From NCBI GenBank assembly GCA_963575745.1, contig CAUYUJ010017659.1, positions 90,001 through 152,000 on the forward strand: a stretch of DNA of 62,000 nucleotides, written 5' to 3'. This document shows, one piece after another, positions 9,443 to 20,264 of this stretch. Position numbers and translations under genes: made by a program. The notes beneath the pieces were generated by a model, which worked only from the letters and a program-made list of their open reading frames with translations, ran no database searches and had not been told where the DNA came from. Positions within the stretch are counted from its first letter, which is position 1, and the number at the start of each line of letters is the position of its first letter. This stretch comes from Prorocentrum cordatum (lineage: Eukaryota > Sar > Dinophyceae > Prorocentrales > Prorocentraceae).

Positions 9443-10020
9443 CCCCCGAAGGCCGAGAACAGGAGCAGCATGTACGCCACGGGCATCCGCAGCACAGCCG
9501 CTCGCGGCGGCCCGCGAGGGTGGCGGGCGAAGAGCCAGGCCCCCAGGCAGAGGGTGCCAGGGAGGGGGGCGCCTCCCGGCGCAGCCCCGCGCAGAGGCCC
9601 CCCCCGCGGGAGCCCTCGTGGGGCGGCAGCCCCGGCGAGCGCGGGCGCGGCGCGGCGCGGGGCCGGCGCGGGCCCTCCCGCACCCCGCGCCGCCCGAGCG
9701 GCTGCCCCGGGGCCTTCTCGGACGAGGGCCAGACGCCAGAGGCGCCCCTGGCGGCGCCGCCGAGGCGGCCGACGGCCAGGCACGGCGCCCCGAGCCGCAG
9801 CAGGGGCCGCCCGGCCGGGGCGGCCGAGGGCGGCCGCGGAGGGCCCCGCGCCGAGAAGCCCGCGCGGGCGCAGGGCCCGCTGGAGCGGCGGCCCGCCGAG
9901 AAGCGGCCCCTGGCCGGCGGGGGCGAGCTGTTCGGCGCCCTGCGCTACGGCCGGGCCGCCGCGGCCGCGCGGGCGCCGAGCTCGTCTCGGCGCGGCCCGT
10001 CGCTCCCGGGGGTCCCGGGA
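9443..10020. CDS. Very GC-rich exon-like block, strand uncertain
   Basis: Nearly all A and T fall at one codon position over this block, as expected of coding DNA at extreme GC. At 9700-10000 the plus frame (first base of codons equal to 1 modulo 3) is better supported: it reads as a disordered, Arg/Pro/Ala/Glu-rich segment containing EKRPLAGGGELFGALRYG. At 9443-9560 the minus frame is better supported and is hydrophobic (LCLGAWLFARH, MPVAYMLLLFSAFG). The block may hold exons of two genes on opposite strands, or one gene plus composition-driven antisense openness. No family is recognised. Confidence 0.35.
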
Positions 10021-10296
10021 GGAACACGTGCCCATGTGCCGCCACCCTTCCCTCGGTTTCCCCATGCGGGGCCTCCTCGGAGGCCCTCGTCGCCATGGCC
10101 GGATGCGCTTCGAACGCCTCGTCAGAACGCGCCCCGGGGGGAGGTCTGGGGAGTAGCGGTATCGGTGCCTTTTGGTCTCCCCAGGGGGGCCTCGGCTCTC
10201 AGCGCGGGGCCTCGCGGCCGAGGGGTCCGAGCAGTCAGCGTGGCATGCCGCAGGCGAGCGGCCCGCGCTCTCGGCACCTGCCGCCGCCGTCGCAGG

Positions 10297-10433
10297 GTGG
10301 GGCGCCAGTGCCGAGCTGGCCGCGCCTGGAGCCCGAAAAGGTGGGCCGCAGCACCCGCCCCCGGGCGCACGGGGTGGCTGCGGGGCGCGGGGCCGCAGCA
10401 GCGCACCGCTTCGACCCGTGGATGTCAGGCTGA
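10297..10433 (+). CDS. Candidate 3'-terminal exon
   Basis: After GCCGTCGCAG at 10296 the frame reads through a basic, Ala/Gly-rich stretch (EPEKVGRSTRPRAHG, then AAAAHRFDPWMSG) to a TGA at 10431-10433. Codons end almost only in G or C. It could be the last exon of a plus-strand gene whose earlier exon is the block ending near 10020. Unrecognised product. Confidence 0.35.
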
Positions 10434-11575
10434 GGAGAAGGTTCGGCGGCAACGGCGGGGGGTGGTGCTGGCCAATGGGGGGGGGCATCGACCGCCCAGT
10501 CGCGCATAGGCCCCCCCCCACCCCGCCCAGGGACACGCGGTTTCGCCATCGAGAGCCTGTCGCGGACGCATCGCTGAGCTCCTTCCCGAGCCAGTCTCCC
10601 CCCTTGTTAATCCCCCTCAAAGGTTAGGCGAGGCGGTCCACGAACTGTGAGCGGCATTATGGGCAGGCAGCGGTGGGCCTCTCTCAGGAGGCTCTGGCAG
10701 TTGCGCACGCAGCGTCGCGGCTTGCGCCATCTCTGCTTACCATGTTCTCTCCTCGTATCCCTCTCCATCACGGTGTGAAACATCCTGGAGCTACATCGTG
10801 CAGGTCGTGACAAATAGCGCCAGGAATCCTGATTGGAGGAGGGAGGGTAACTGCCAATGGTGGTGGTCTATGCGGGCCGTGGCGCTTTCGCAGGGTATGC
10901 TGCGCGCCTGCATCCCACACGATAGCGAATAGTGCACCCTCAGGTTGCAATGGTTGTGAGTTTCCTTCTCCCCATGTGATCTGTCTTCAGAGTCGAAGCG
11001 ATCGCAAGCACCATCCTCCATCCTCTCCATGCCGCTACGTGCGTTCTTCCTTCCCTCGCCCTGGCAGAATTCGCTGGACGCCGCGCGCTTGCCGCAGCTA
11101 CCAGAGGGCCTGGACACAGCTGCTGACTGCGAACGGTGCCTTGCGGGATCATCGAGAGAGAAACCAGTTCCGTTGTGGTCGTGGGGTGGCGCCTTGGCTG
11201 GTCTGCGGCAGGTTGCGCCTCGCGAATGTCCGTGCAGAGGTTTTAGTTCGTGTCTACAACGTGATTTCCACGGGGTACCATTTTCTCGGCGGCCGCCAAC
11301 CACACATTCACTCCTGAGCCCAGGATCGATGTTTACGCTTCCTAGCCAAGCCAGGATGGCGTACGCAACTATCGTGGACCTGGGACGGGCATGGCCAGGA
11401 TCGGTGCAGGTGTGTAGTTGGTGTCCGCCTGTTCTCCCCAGACAAGTTCCTCACCTTTCCCCACCTCATCCGGGACTTCCCGCTTTTGTTCAAGCACCCC
11501 AAAAACACATTGTGCGTTCGGGGTCTCTTCGCCACGCACCACGGTTCCTAAATGAGGCCTCCCAGGAGGGTGGAT
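10434..11575. other. Spacer, nothing recognised
   Basis: Lower GC than the preceding kilobase. Open frames of 100-200 codons on both strands show no consistent codon-position bias. No repeat family identified by eye. Confidence 0.5.
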
Positions 11576-11579
11576 GTAG

Positions 11580-11613
11580 TGGATGTATGTTTGTATGTAT
11601 GTATGTTTGTATG

Positions 11614-11653
<40 letters not shown>

Positions 11654-11735
11654 TGTGTACCGAACTATGTGTAGATAGAAGTCTGTGTATGTATGCGTGT
11701 ATATATGTGTGTAGCACACACACACATGTATAAAT
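11580..11735. repeat. Compound TGTA / TA / CA microsatellite
   Basis: Runs of TGTATGTATGTT, then about 15 TA units to 11650, then TGTGTA and CACACA. Open frames rich in Tyr, Ile and Cys are artefacts of the repeat. Confidence 0.95.
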
Positions 11736-11904
11736 CAGGGTACAGGGTCGGGGGCCTTCTCTCAACTGCTTTGGGGTGCCATAGCTGTTCCGGGCTCCCC
11801 GGGCACCCTCCAGCGGCTGGAGAGCCGCCCTGTGGTGGCGTCACAGAGACACTGGAAGGCTTCGAGATGTGCCGCGGGGTGTCTGGACAGCCCCAGACAG
11901 CTTC
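11736..11904. other. Spacer, nothing recognised
   Basis: Unique-looking GC-rich sequence between a microsatellite and the large CCAA array. No exon bias noted. Confidence 0.5.
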
Positions 11905-12995
11905 AAAACCGCTTACGACTCGACGAGCGCTCCCCGGAGGGCCTCAAGAGGCAACGAAAAGAAGTGTTTCCCTCCGGGTTGTAAGCGATTTGAGGTTCAC
12001 GACTCTTCCAATTCCCGACGCTCCACGACGTCCCAAGAGCCTTCCAATAACGCCCCAAGATGGCCCAAGAGGCCTCTAGGAGGGCCCCAAACGGCCGAAG
12101 AAGGCCCCAAGACTGGCGTAGAGGCGCCCCCAAGACGGCCCCAGAGGCGCCCAAGAGCAGCCGGCCGAACCGACAATTCGAACCTTCCGTCCCAAGATGC
12201 CCACAGACGGCCCAAGAGGACTCGACGAGAGTTCCCAAGAGGACCCCAAGAGGCCAAAAGCAATGATTTACTTTAGATTTTCCCATGTTCCGGGGGTTCT
12301 CGGCTTCTCGAGCTTCGACGCTCCACGACGTCCCAAGAGGCCCCCAAGACCGCCCCAAGACGATCCAAGAGGTCTCCAAGAGTGCCCCAAGACAGCCCGA
12401 GAGGGCCCAAAGGCGGACCTGGGGGCGCAAAAGACGGCCCAAGGGGGCCCCAAGACGGTGCCAAGAGGGGCCCAAGAGCAGGAGCCCGAACCGACAATTC
12501 GAGCGTTCCGTCCCAAGATGCCCCAAGGGGGGCCAGGAGAATTCGACGAGTGCTTCCCCGAGGGGCTCCAAACTGCAATTGCAAACTATGACTGTTCCTT
12601 GGGTTGTTCTATGCTTTGGGGAGTTCCCACTTGTCCAGCTTCCGACACCCCACGACGTCCCAACGGGCCCCAACGACCACCCGAAGGCGGCAGAAGAGGC
12701 CCCCCAAAGGGGGCCCACGCCGGCCAAAGAGGGCCCCCAGGCGGCCTCCAAGGAGGCCCGAGGCAGCCTCGGAATGGCCACGAGAGGGCCCTTCAGAGCT
12801 CCAAGGGGGGTCCGAGAGGGCGCCAAGAGGAGCACAAACCAGGCGCATCACTGATCTATCTGGTTTGGGCTCCTCTTGGAGCCTGTCCGCGCTCCTCGGG
12901 AAGGCCCACGCGGGTCCCCACGAGGCCTCCAAGGAGGCCCGAAAGGGCCACGAGAGGGCCACGAGAGGTCGCGAAAGAGGGGAGAGAGCCTCGCC
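11905..12995 (-). repeat. Helically phased CCAA array, copy A3 (three core 1, two core 2)
   Basis: This is the reverse orientation of the TTGG arrays, with GCCCCAAGACGGCCCAAGAGG-type units. Core 1 relatives lie at about 11950-12030, 12260-12330 and 12580-12655; the last bases of each are CGACGCTCCACGACGTCC or nearly so. Core 2 relatives at about 12150-12200 and 12478-12530 share CGAACCGACAATTCGA and TTCCGTCCCAAGATGC. The alternation core 1, core 2, core 1, core 2, core 1 with a period near 300 bp suggests a higher-order tandem of one composite unit. Confidence 0.8.
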
Positions 12996-13029
12996 CAGGA
13001 TCCCACAAACAGGAGGATCTTGGAGCGAC

Positions 13030-13330
13030 GTTGGTAGTAGAACAACATTCGCTTGATATACCTTCGGGAAATGGAAATGAAGATATGGGAGCGTATCGCC
13101 TCAGACGTCATGATGATATCGAACATGGTGTATCGAAATGGGGACATCCCCAACATATCGAGCATGGTGCATCGGGAGCGTTTCGCTTCAGAAGTTCAGA
13201 ACATGCGGATGTTAGATGAGTTGCTCAGCGACGGTGGTTCGAGACATGCAGCTTCTCGCTTGAGACGCCGTGGGCACATCGAGATAGCGCCGATTTAGCG
13301 TCGACTCGCGTCGGTTAGCGCCGATTCGCA
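13030..13330. repeat. Direct repeats around a short palindrome
   Basis: GGGAGCGTATCGCCTCAGA and ATCGAACATGGTGTATCG are repeated about 75 bp later as GGGAGCGTTTCGCTTCAGA and ATCGAGCATGGTGCATCG. Between them lies GGGGACATCCCC. The tail has GCGCCGATT twice with TTAGCG. AT content is higher than in the neighbours. Confidence 0.6.
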
Positions 13331-13640
13331 AGCGCGAGCAAGATGGCACAGCAGACTCCCATGAGTTGCCCCCCGAACGTGCGGACCCGCCGAATTGAGC
13401 CCGCAGAGCGGGAATCACGGTGGGCTCCCAAGGGGAATTTCGCACGCAGATTTTGGAATCAGTTGGTGTTCGTGGGTGTGGCTTCCAAGGGGTCGGTACC
13501 CATCGTTGCAGATGTTTATCAGGAACTGGTGGCGCCATTATGGGGGCTGGGCGTTCTTGGCGACCAGCTGAGGGCCTTTGGGGGTCCATGGGGTGCGAAG
13601 TGCTGCCTCTCCAGCCGTCCCACTACCAGGCTCTCCCCTC
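13331..13640. other. Spacer, nothing recognised
   Basis: No coding bias or known repeat family by eye. Confidence 0.5.
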
Positions 13641-14300
13641 CTGGGCTCCTGGGAGGCTGCTCCACCCCTTTAGGGAGGCCGTGTCGGACTGACCAGGCTA
13701 TGCGCACATCGTGCGCTTGTAAGGGTTCGGGCCCTCCCTACCTCTCCGGCCTTTCCAAAGACAACGTTTCCCCTTCCTGGGATGCTGGTTCCCCCCTCCA
13801 GGGAGGCAGTGCCAGGCCGAGTGCTATGCGCAAGCCGTGTTATTTTTCAGGGATCGTGCCCTCCCCATGTGCCCTCGCTACCTCTCTAACCTTCCCAATA
13901 TTTACCCCGTTTGCCCCTCCTGGGGGGCTGCTTCCCCCCTCCAAGGAGACCGGGTCGGACCTAGCGGGTTACGCGCAGCCCGTGCTATTTACCAGGGTCC
14001 GTGCCTTCCCAGCATCTCCAGCCTTCGCAATACCACGGTTCTCCATCCCAGGAGGTTGTTTTCCCTCCCAGGTGGGCCGTGTCGGCCCCATTGGGTCATG
14101 CGCAAACCATCCCCGTCCCAGTCAGCCTCTCCAGTACCTCTGCCGTGGTGAACGGCGTGCCCATACCCAGGGAGGCTGTGCAAGACCGAGCGGGTTGTGC
14201 GACTGCCGTGTTCTTCCTTCGGTTTCTTGCCCTCCTCGGCTGCACCAGTTGCCGAAATGCAGCATTGTCCCTTCAGGGAGGCTGTGTGGGACCGCGCGTC
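13640..14300. repeat. Degenerate tandem repeat, about 105-135 bp, six copies
   Basis: Copies are marked by CCTCCAGGGAGGC-like and GTGTCGGACC-like segments at about 13654, 13788, 13925, 14050, 14163 and 14266, each followed by a GCGCAAGCCGTG segment and a pyrimidine-rich stretch. Similarity between copies is modest and the spacing shrinks along the array. Confidence 0.65.
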
Positions 14301-14532
14301 AGCGGTGCCCCCCTCCGCTCCCGCCACACGTCCCAGTACCATTCGAGTTCCAGGGGGGCCCCCGCTGGACCGCGGCGGTGCGGGGGGAGCGGGTGGGCGT
14401 GCGTCCTCGACATCTGGTCCGCTCCTCCGTGCTGTTTCCTCCCCATTGCCTTTCCCTGCCCCTCCTTGCGTGCGCACCAGTGCCATGAGCATCCCGTTCC
14501 TGCTGCTATTGTTATGCCCCGGCGGAGCACAA

Positions 14533-14592
14533 TGAAAGACCTGCCACTTGCAGGGCACAAGAAAAGACCTGCCACTTGCAGGACATGGAGAG
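14533..14592. repeat. Short duplication AAGACCTGCCACTTGCAGG
   Basis: The 19-mer AAGACCTGCCACTTGCAGG occurs twice, about 33 bp apart. Each copy contains the small inverted repeat CCTGC/GCAGG. Confidence 0.8.
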
Positions 14593-14997
14593 GTCCCCCG
14601 AAGCTGCAAAGTAAAGACGGGGCCCCGCGGCGCCACTGCTGGAACCAATCCCGGGGCTGGAAAACCGCCCGTGGGCCTCGCCGCCCTCCGCGGCCGCGGC
14701 CTCGGCCGCGGCGGCCTCGGGCTTTGCCCATGCTTGGAGCATCTTGGGCCGTCGTGGTGCGATCTCGGAGGCCGTCGGAGCCGTCGTGGGCCGCTCCTGG
14801 CCCGAAAAGGCGCGAACCCCCAGGGCCGTGAGAAGCCGACGGAGTCGCAATCCTTCTTGTCTCCTCCGACTCTCTCGGAGGTCCCTCACGCCTCTCCGGG
14901 AACATCCACATCGACAGCCGGAAGAGTTTCCGTGAACATCCGAGCAGATGTCTCGAACCACACCGCAGGAGCATGAGGAGGAGAGGTGTCGAGGACG

Positions 14998-15010
14998 ACG
15001 AGGAGGACGA

Positions 15011-15101
<91 letters not shown>

Positions 15102-15102
15102 C
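14998..15102. repeat. GAC trinucleotide tract
   Basis: An almost perfect (GAC)n run of about 100 bp, giving poly-Asp, poly-Thr or poly-Arg in the three frames. Looser GACGAC and CGACGACCAC repeats continue at 15410-15560 and 15640-15745. Confidence 0.95.
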
Positions 15103-15235
15103 CCCGACGGTCCCCAGAGGTCTCAGGGTTTCTCCCGAGCTCTGGCACGGGAGGCCACGGGAGGGCAAACCACGTCCAAACCCGTACAAAAAACATGCAA
15201 AGCCGACGACGAGGACGACGACGCCGGCCGCGGCA

Positions 15236-15340
15236 GCAGCGGCGGCGGCGGCCTCCGCCCGCACGCTGGACGAGCGCTGGCGGGAGCCCAAGGTCCTGGG
15301 CATCCACGGCGACGAAAGCGACCCCGCGGGGCCCGAGAAG
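15236..15340 (+). CDS. Candidate internal exon, unknown protein
   Basis: In the frame with CTG at 15266 the block reads as an Ala-rich lead followed by SARTLDERWREPKVLGIHG and DESDPAGPEK. Codons end almost only in G or C, and position 2 holds most A and T. GAGAAG|GC at 15340/15341 is a plausible GC-type donor; the acceptor would be one of the CAG triplets at about 15232-15238. There is no start codon, so it is an internal exon if real. It sits between two trinucleotide tracts. Product family not recognised. Confidence 0.45.
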
Positions 15341-15409
15341 GCCCGCCATAATTTACAACCCTCGGTCCTCGACCCCAGATCCCTCATTCTCTCTCCTCTC
15401 GACCGTGGG

Positions 15410-15745
15410 CGACTGCAACGTCGGCGGCGACAACGACGACCACGGCCACAACCACGACGACTACGGCGACGACGACAGTGACGACGAGGAGCCCTGGCGG
15501 CTTCCAGAGGTTTGACGACGACCACAACGACGACGATCCATCGACGACGGCCTACATCCTTACAAATCTCCAGAGTCCGGAGGCTTACAGAGGTTCCAGA
15601 TAAGCACACCGCGCCCCAGAAATTGCAATCGTTTGATCACGTCCAGAGACGACGACCACCACCACGACCACTACGACGATCACCGCGGAGATCATCAGGA
15701 CGGTGGCGGCGGCCTTGGGGGCGGCGGCGGCGGCCTGGCGGCCCT
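15410..15745. repeat. Loose CGACGAC / GGCGGC trinucleotide-rich region
   Basis: Imperfect GAC, CAC and GGC trinucleotide runs with short unique breaks. Asp-, His- or Gly-rich frames result. Confidence 0.7.
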
Positions 15746-15941
15746 CCTCGGCCATCATGACAGTCACGTCGCTTGCGCAATATGGGACATATTCGGAGCC
15801 TTCAAACGCGTCGCACGTGGATCTCGAACGGGTTTGTCACCGCCCATCGAACCCGAAGCTATCCCCCCAAAGGCCCAGCACCTCCACGCGCCAAGGGCGG
15901 CCTTTGCCTAATTAGGGACCCCCTCCTTTGGTATCTTGTGG

Positions 15942-15960
15942 TTCCGTGGATTGGCTCAAG
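15942..15960 (+). other. Possible third spliced-leader relic (weak)
   Basis: TCCGTGGATTGGCTCAAG begins and ends like the dinoflagellate spliced leader (TCCGT...GGCTCAAG) but lacks three internal bases and differs at two more. No ORF follows closely. It could be chance. Confidence 0.2.
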
Positions 15961-15988
15961 GTTTACTGACAACGACTGCGCAGTCGGA

Positions 15989-16025
15989 TAGAGCCTCAGC
16001 GCGCGAGTCACGCGCGTGGTTCTAG
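15989..16025. repeat. TAG...GCGCGC hairpin at microsatellite edge, copy 1
   Basis: TAGAGCCTCAGCGCGCGAG pairs imperfectly with ACGCGCGTGGTTCTAG. It stands directly before the TA/CA-rich tract that starts at about 16026, as do the related hairpins at 19076 and 21639. Confidence 0.6.
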
Positions 16026-16029
16026 CGTA

Positions 16030-16476
16030 GATATACATTCAAGCACACCTACCTACCTACCTACCTACCTACCTACCTACCTACCTACCTACATACATAC
16101 ATACATACATACATACATACATACATACAGGCAGACGCACATACACACCCACACACATACATACATACATACATACATACATACATGCATGCATGCATGC
16201 ATGCATGCATGCATGCATACATACATACATACATACATACATACATACATGCATACATACATACATACGTACATACACACATACATACATACATACATAC
16301 ACATATATACATACAAACAAACAAACACACACACATACATACACACATACATAAAAGCATACATACATACATACATGCATGCATGCATGCATACATACAT
16401 ACGTACGTACATACATACACGCATACACATACACACAATCACATACACACAGACACACAAACATACATACATACAT

Positions 16477-16519
<43 letters not shown>

Positions 16520-16530
16520 GGCAGACAATC

Positions 16531-16595
<65 letters not shown>

Positions 16596-16755
16596 GGCAG
16601 ACATACATACAGACAGACAGACAGACAGACATACACACATGCATGCATGCATGTAAACACACATACATGGACACATACATACATGCACCCATACAATACA
16701 AGCGTGTGTGTATATGTATATATGTGTATCTATATAGAAGTATCTACACATACGT
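16030..16755. repeat. Compound CCTA / CATA / CATG / CAGA tetranucleotide tract
   Basis: About 700 bp made of successive tetranucleotide blocks: CCTA, ACAT, GCAT, ACAT again, then CAGA (about 16470-16640) and a mixed tail. All six frames are largely open because the units lack most stops; the predicted Tyr/Ile/His/Thr or Cys/Met/Tyr/Val repeats are not proteins. Confidence 0.97.
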
Positions 16756-16844
16756 GCATGAATCCATACATAAAGGCGTCTGCGTCCCAGGGGCCACAAC
16801 CAGGTGCCTGAAACCTCAGTGGGTTGACCAGGGCCCCAGGGACC

Positions 16845-18115
16845 CTCCAGAACAACCCCCCCACGTCTCCAGAGGGCCCCAAGACGGCTCCGAACCCGCC
16901 CAGACGACCCCAGATGGCCTCCAGACCGCCCGTGAAACCTCAAGATGGTCACACGACGGCTTCAAGAGGCCCCTAAGGGGCTTGCAGGAGGCTCCCAGAA
17001 GGCTCCCGCGATGCTCTACCCTTTCAAAAATATAGGGGAACTTGATATTTTCCCAGATCTTGCCTCATCGCTTGCGAGAGGCCTCTAACGCCTTGGGATA
17101 GTCCAGCAGCGGCCGTCGAGGAGCCCCAGGAAGGCCCGAGACGGCGGACGGGAGCTTGCAAGACCCTCCAGGATGGCTCCGAGACGGCAGACGGTCGAAG
17201 ATGGCTCCCAGACGGCTCTCGAGCCCTCCAAGACGGCCCCAGGTACCGTCCAGACAGCCCAAGACAACTCATGATGGCCCCCCGCACGGCCCCGAAAGGC
17301 CCTCGAGAGGCTTCAGAGAAATTCCCAACAGGCCACAAGGAGACGCAAAGATTGAAAACCCAATGAAACCATCGAGTTGTTCAAGAACTCGCCTTTTCTC
17401 GTGCAACGACGGGCCTATCAGGCCTCAGGGACTCAGGGCGGTGCAACAATACGATGGCTCACGAGGAGCCCCACAGCGGCTCAAGACGGTCGACTGGGGC
17501 CCCCAAGATGCTTGAAGATGGCTCCGAGGCGACCGAAGATGGCTTCGAGACGGCCCTCGGGCCCGCCAAGACGATCCCGGCGAGCCTCCAGAAGGCCCCA
17601 GGCAGTTCAAGATGGTCCCAACCAAGACGGGCTTTGGGAGGCCCCCGATGCCAAAATCATTCGAACACCTGCAGAACACCACAGTTTCTGGAAGGTCCCG
17701 CCGCCGCCAGGACCGACACGCGGTGCACGGCCTCGCCGGGGCTGCCGGCCGACCTTGCGGCAGCCTTTTCCGCTCCCGGGAGGCCACTGAGACGGCCTGC
17801 AGATGGCCTGCAGACGGCCCCAGACAGTTCCAGATGGCTCCAAGACGGCCCCACCACTCCCCCAAGAGGCTCCCAATACACTTCCAAGAGGCCCCCAGGA
17901 TGCCAAGATCCTGCACTCCCGACGGCCCGTCCGAGCCCGCAGTGCCCCAAAGCGGGACTCCAAGAGACCCCAAGAGATTCTCATATGCACCCCGGGAGGT
18001 TCCAACAAGCCTCCCGAAGGCCCGTTCCGAGCCCCCCACACCTGGACAATGCTCCCCAAGGCGCGCATCCGACCTGATGCTGGACTCCTTCATTCTCGAC
18101 GGCCCGTCCGAGCCC
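16845..18115 (-). repeat. Helically phased CCAA array, copy A4
   Basis: Diverged CCCCAAGACGG / CTCCAAGAGG units run 16845-17030, 17100-17340 and 17410-18115. A core 1 relative occupies about 17335-17410 (contains AAAGATTGAAAACCC). The phase is looser than in copies A5 and A7. A short exon-like island (TRCTASPGLPADLAAAF in one frame) lies near 17717-17770 but is too short to call. Confidence 0.7.
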
Positions 18116-18183
18116 TTCACACGCAGCAGGCCTAATGTTCCTGGAGGCCTCTCCGTGAACATCTGGTCGACGGCACGACGACG

Positions 18184-18434
18184 ATGCTCATACGTATGAT
18201 CATGACGACGATCTTGGTGATCATGGTTGCGATGCTAATGAGGTGCGATGATGCTGACGATGTTGACGATGCTTATGATGGTCACAATGGTCAGTATTGT
18301 CATGATGGTGATGATGATCATGACGGTGATGGCGCTGCTGGTGATGATGATGGTGATGATGATGGTGATGATGATGACGGTGATAGTGGTGATGATGATG
18401 GTGGTGGTTTGATGCTGGTGATGTTGATGATGCC

Positions 18435-18489
<55 letters not shown>

Positions 18490-18512
18490 CTGGTGGCGGT
18501 TATTGGTTTGGT

Positions 18513-18543
<31 letters not shown>

Positions 18544-18835
18544 ATGACTATGATGATGATTATGATGCTGATGCTGTTGAGGTTCCTACTATCATGATGC
18601 TGATGATTATTATGCTTTTTACGACTATGGTGATAACGATAACGATGATATTGATGATGATAGCGTTGGCGATGATGGTGATGATGAAGATGATGATGCT
18701 GATGATGATGATGATCCTGATGATGATGATGAGGAGGAGGATGATGATGGTGACGCTGATGATTATGGTTGTGGTGATGTTGAGGATTCGGATGAGGATC
18801 AGGATGAGGATGACTATGATGATGATACGCTATTT
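18184..18835. repeat. GAT/ATG trinucleotide tract
   Basis: Imperfect TGATGA repeats with a near-perfect core at 18430-18490. Poly-Asp, poly-Met or poly-His/Ile frames are composition artefacts. Confidence 0.95.
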
Positions 18836-19075
18836 TGACGTGACGGCATGGCCAGCAGCATTGGGCCAAGGATGTTCCGTTTGATGTTTTGTTGTTATTG
18901 ATGTTGATGGTGAGTATGTTCATGATGACTTGTGTGATGCAGATGAATGGGCTGCGGAGGATAAATATGAGAGTGAGGATGGGAATGAGGATTTGGGCGG
19001 AGCTGGGTACGACCATGGCACGTGCTTGTGCATGATAGCGCTGTCCAAGCTCTTCCAGCGACCCCCCGGCTTACG
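18836..19075. other. Spacer, nothing recognised
   Basis: Mixed-composition sequence following the TGATGA tract. No exon bias. Confidence 0.5.
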
Positions 19076-19115
19076 CTAGAATCTAAGCGCGCTCGAAGCG
19101 AGCACGATATTCATG
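19076..19115. repeat. CTAGA...GCGCGC hairpin at microsatellite edge, copy 2
   Basis: CTAGAATCTAAGCGCGCTCG followed by AAGCGAGCACGATATTCATG forms an imperfect hairpin around CGAAGCG. A TA tract starts directly after it. Confidence 0.65.
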
Positions 19116-19126
19116 TGTATATATAA

Positions 19127-19176
<50 letters not shown>

Positions 19177-19206
19177 GTATGTGTATATATATATATATAT
19201 ATATCG
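19116..19206. repeat. TA / TATG microsatellite
   Basis: TA and TGTA runs with no coding content. Confidence 0.95.
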
Positions 19207-19249
19207 GAGTAGGGCGCGGTGGCGGCCCGGGGCGCTGCCAGTAATCTCC

Positions 19250-19925
19250 ATGGGGGGTGCAGGGCGCCCCCGGGAGCGTCCGAAGCGTCCCGGAGGGCCC
19301 CTGGGACCGCCAGGAACAGTTCGAGACCGCCCAAGACGGCCCGCCAGCGCTCCAATACGCGCATAGATAGCCTCAGGAATGGCCAGGAAGGCCCGAAGAC
19401 GTTCCAAGAGAGCTCCATGAGGCCCCGAAGGCATCCCAAGAGGCCTCCCAAGAGAGCCCCGACAAGCCCAAATCTTTGTTTTTTTAGTGTTTTTCAAGGT
19501 TTTTGGCCTTCTCGCTTTTTCGGGGTTCCGACGCTCCAAGACCGTCCAAGAGTCTCCCAAAACCGCTCCAAGACGGCCGAAGAGGCCCCCAAGACCGCCC
19601 CAAGACGGCCCAAGAGACCCCCAAAATCGTCCCAAGACGACCCAGGAGAGCCCCAAGATGGCCCAGGAGCCGCCCAAGACGGTTCCAGGAGAGCCTCGAC
19701 AGGGCTTCAAGACTGCCTAAGCGAGCCCAGCGGTCCCCAAGAGGGCCCCGCGAGGCCCCAAGAGGCCCCAAAGAGGCCCCCAAGAGCCTCCCAGGAGGCC
19801 CCCAGAGGCCCCCAAGATGCACAAAAATGGCCCTGAGCGCGCCCCAAGACGCCTCCAGGAGAGCCCAACAGGCCTCCGAGAGGCCCTCAAAAGGCCCACT
19901 GGAGGCCCTCAGGAGGTCGTCCCCA
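19250..19925 (-). repeat. Helically phased CCAA array, copy A5
   Basis: Best case for phasing. From 19536 the CCAA tetranucleotides start at steps of 10, 11, 11, then about 21 for two units, then 11 and 10 bp (19536, 19546, 19557, 19568, 19589, 19600, 19610). Core 1 at about 19465-19535 contains AGTGTTTTTCAAGG and ends in CCGACGCTCCAAG. Confidence 0.85.
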
Positions 19926-20084
19926 TCATGTTCCCGGAAGGCGGTCCGGGAACATGATTCCGCGCCTTGGAGGAGTATTCTGCGCCTTCCGAGGCGCCTT
20001 GGACGACGTACGTATGTTTCTATAGGTTGTCCTTCTCCTGTGTACACAATCCTACATGTTTTACATATGTTTCTATACATTTAC

Positions 20085-20091
20085 ATAGATG

Positions 20092-20125
<34 letters not shown>

Positions 20126-20182
20126 TGTATATATATATATATATGTGTGTGTATGTGTGTATATATATATATACATATAATG
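20085..20182. repeat. TATG / TA microsatellite
   Basis: ATGT repeats, then TA, then TGTG and TA again. Confidence 0.95.
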
Positions 20183-20264
20183 GGGAGGGGTGCCTGGACC
20201 AGGGGGGGGGCTCACTTTGCCCAGTGGCTGTGGTCACTCCCCCGCCGGAGACGCCAGGACGCTC

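Noticed and set aside
10791-11303. 170-codon minus-strand frame in the 10.6-11.5 kb spacer
   Set aside because: No codon-position bias and no recognisable motif.
16081-16811. Open frames of 150-290 codons on both strands in the CATA/CAGA tract
   Set aside because: Tetranucleotide repeats without stop codons; no codon bias independent of the repeat.
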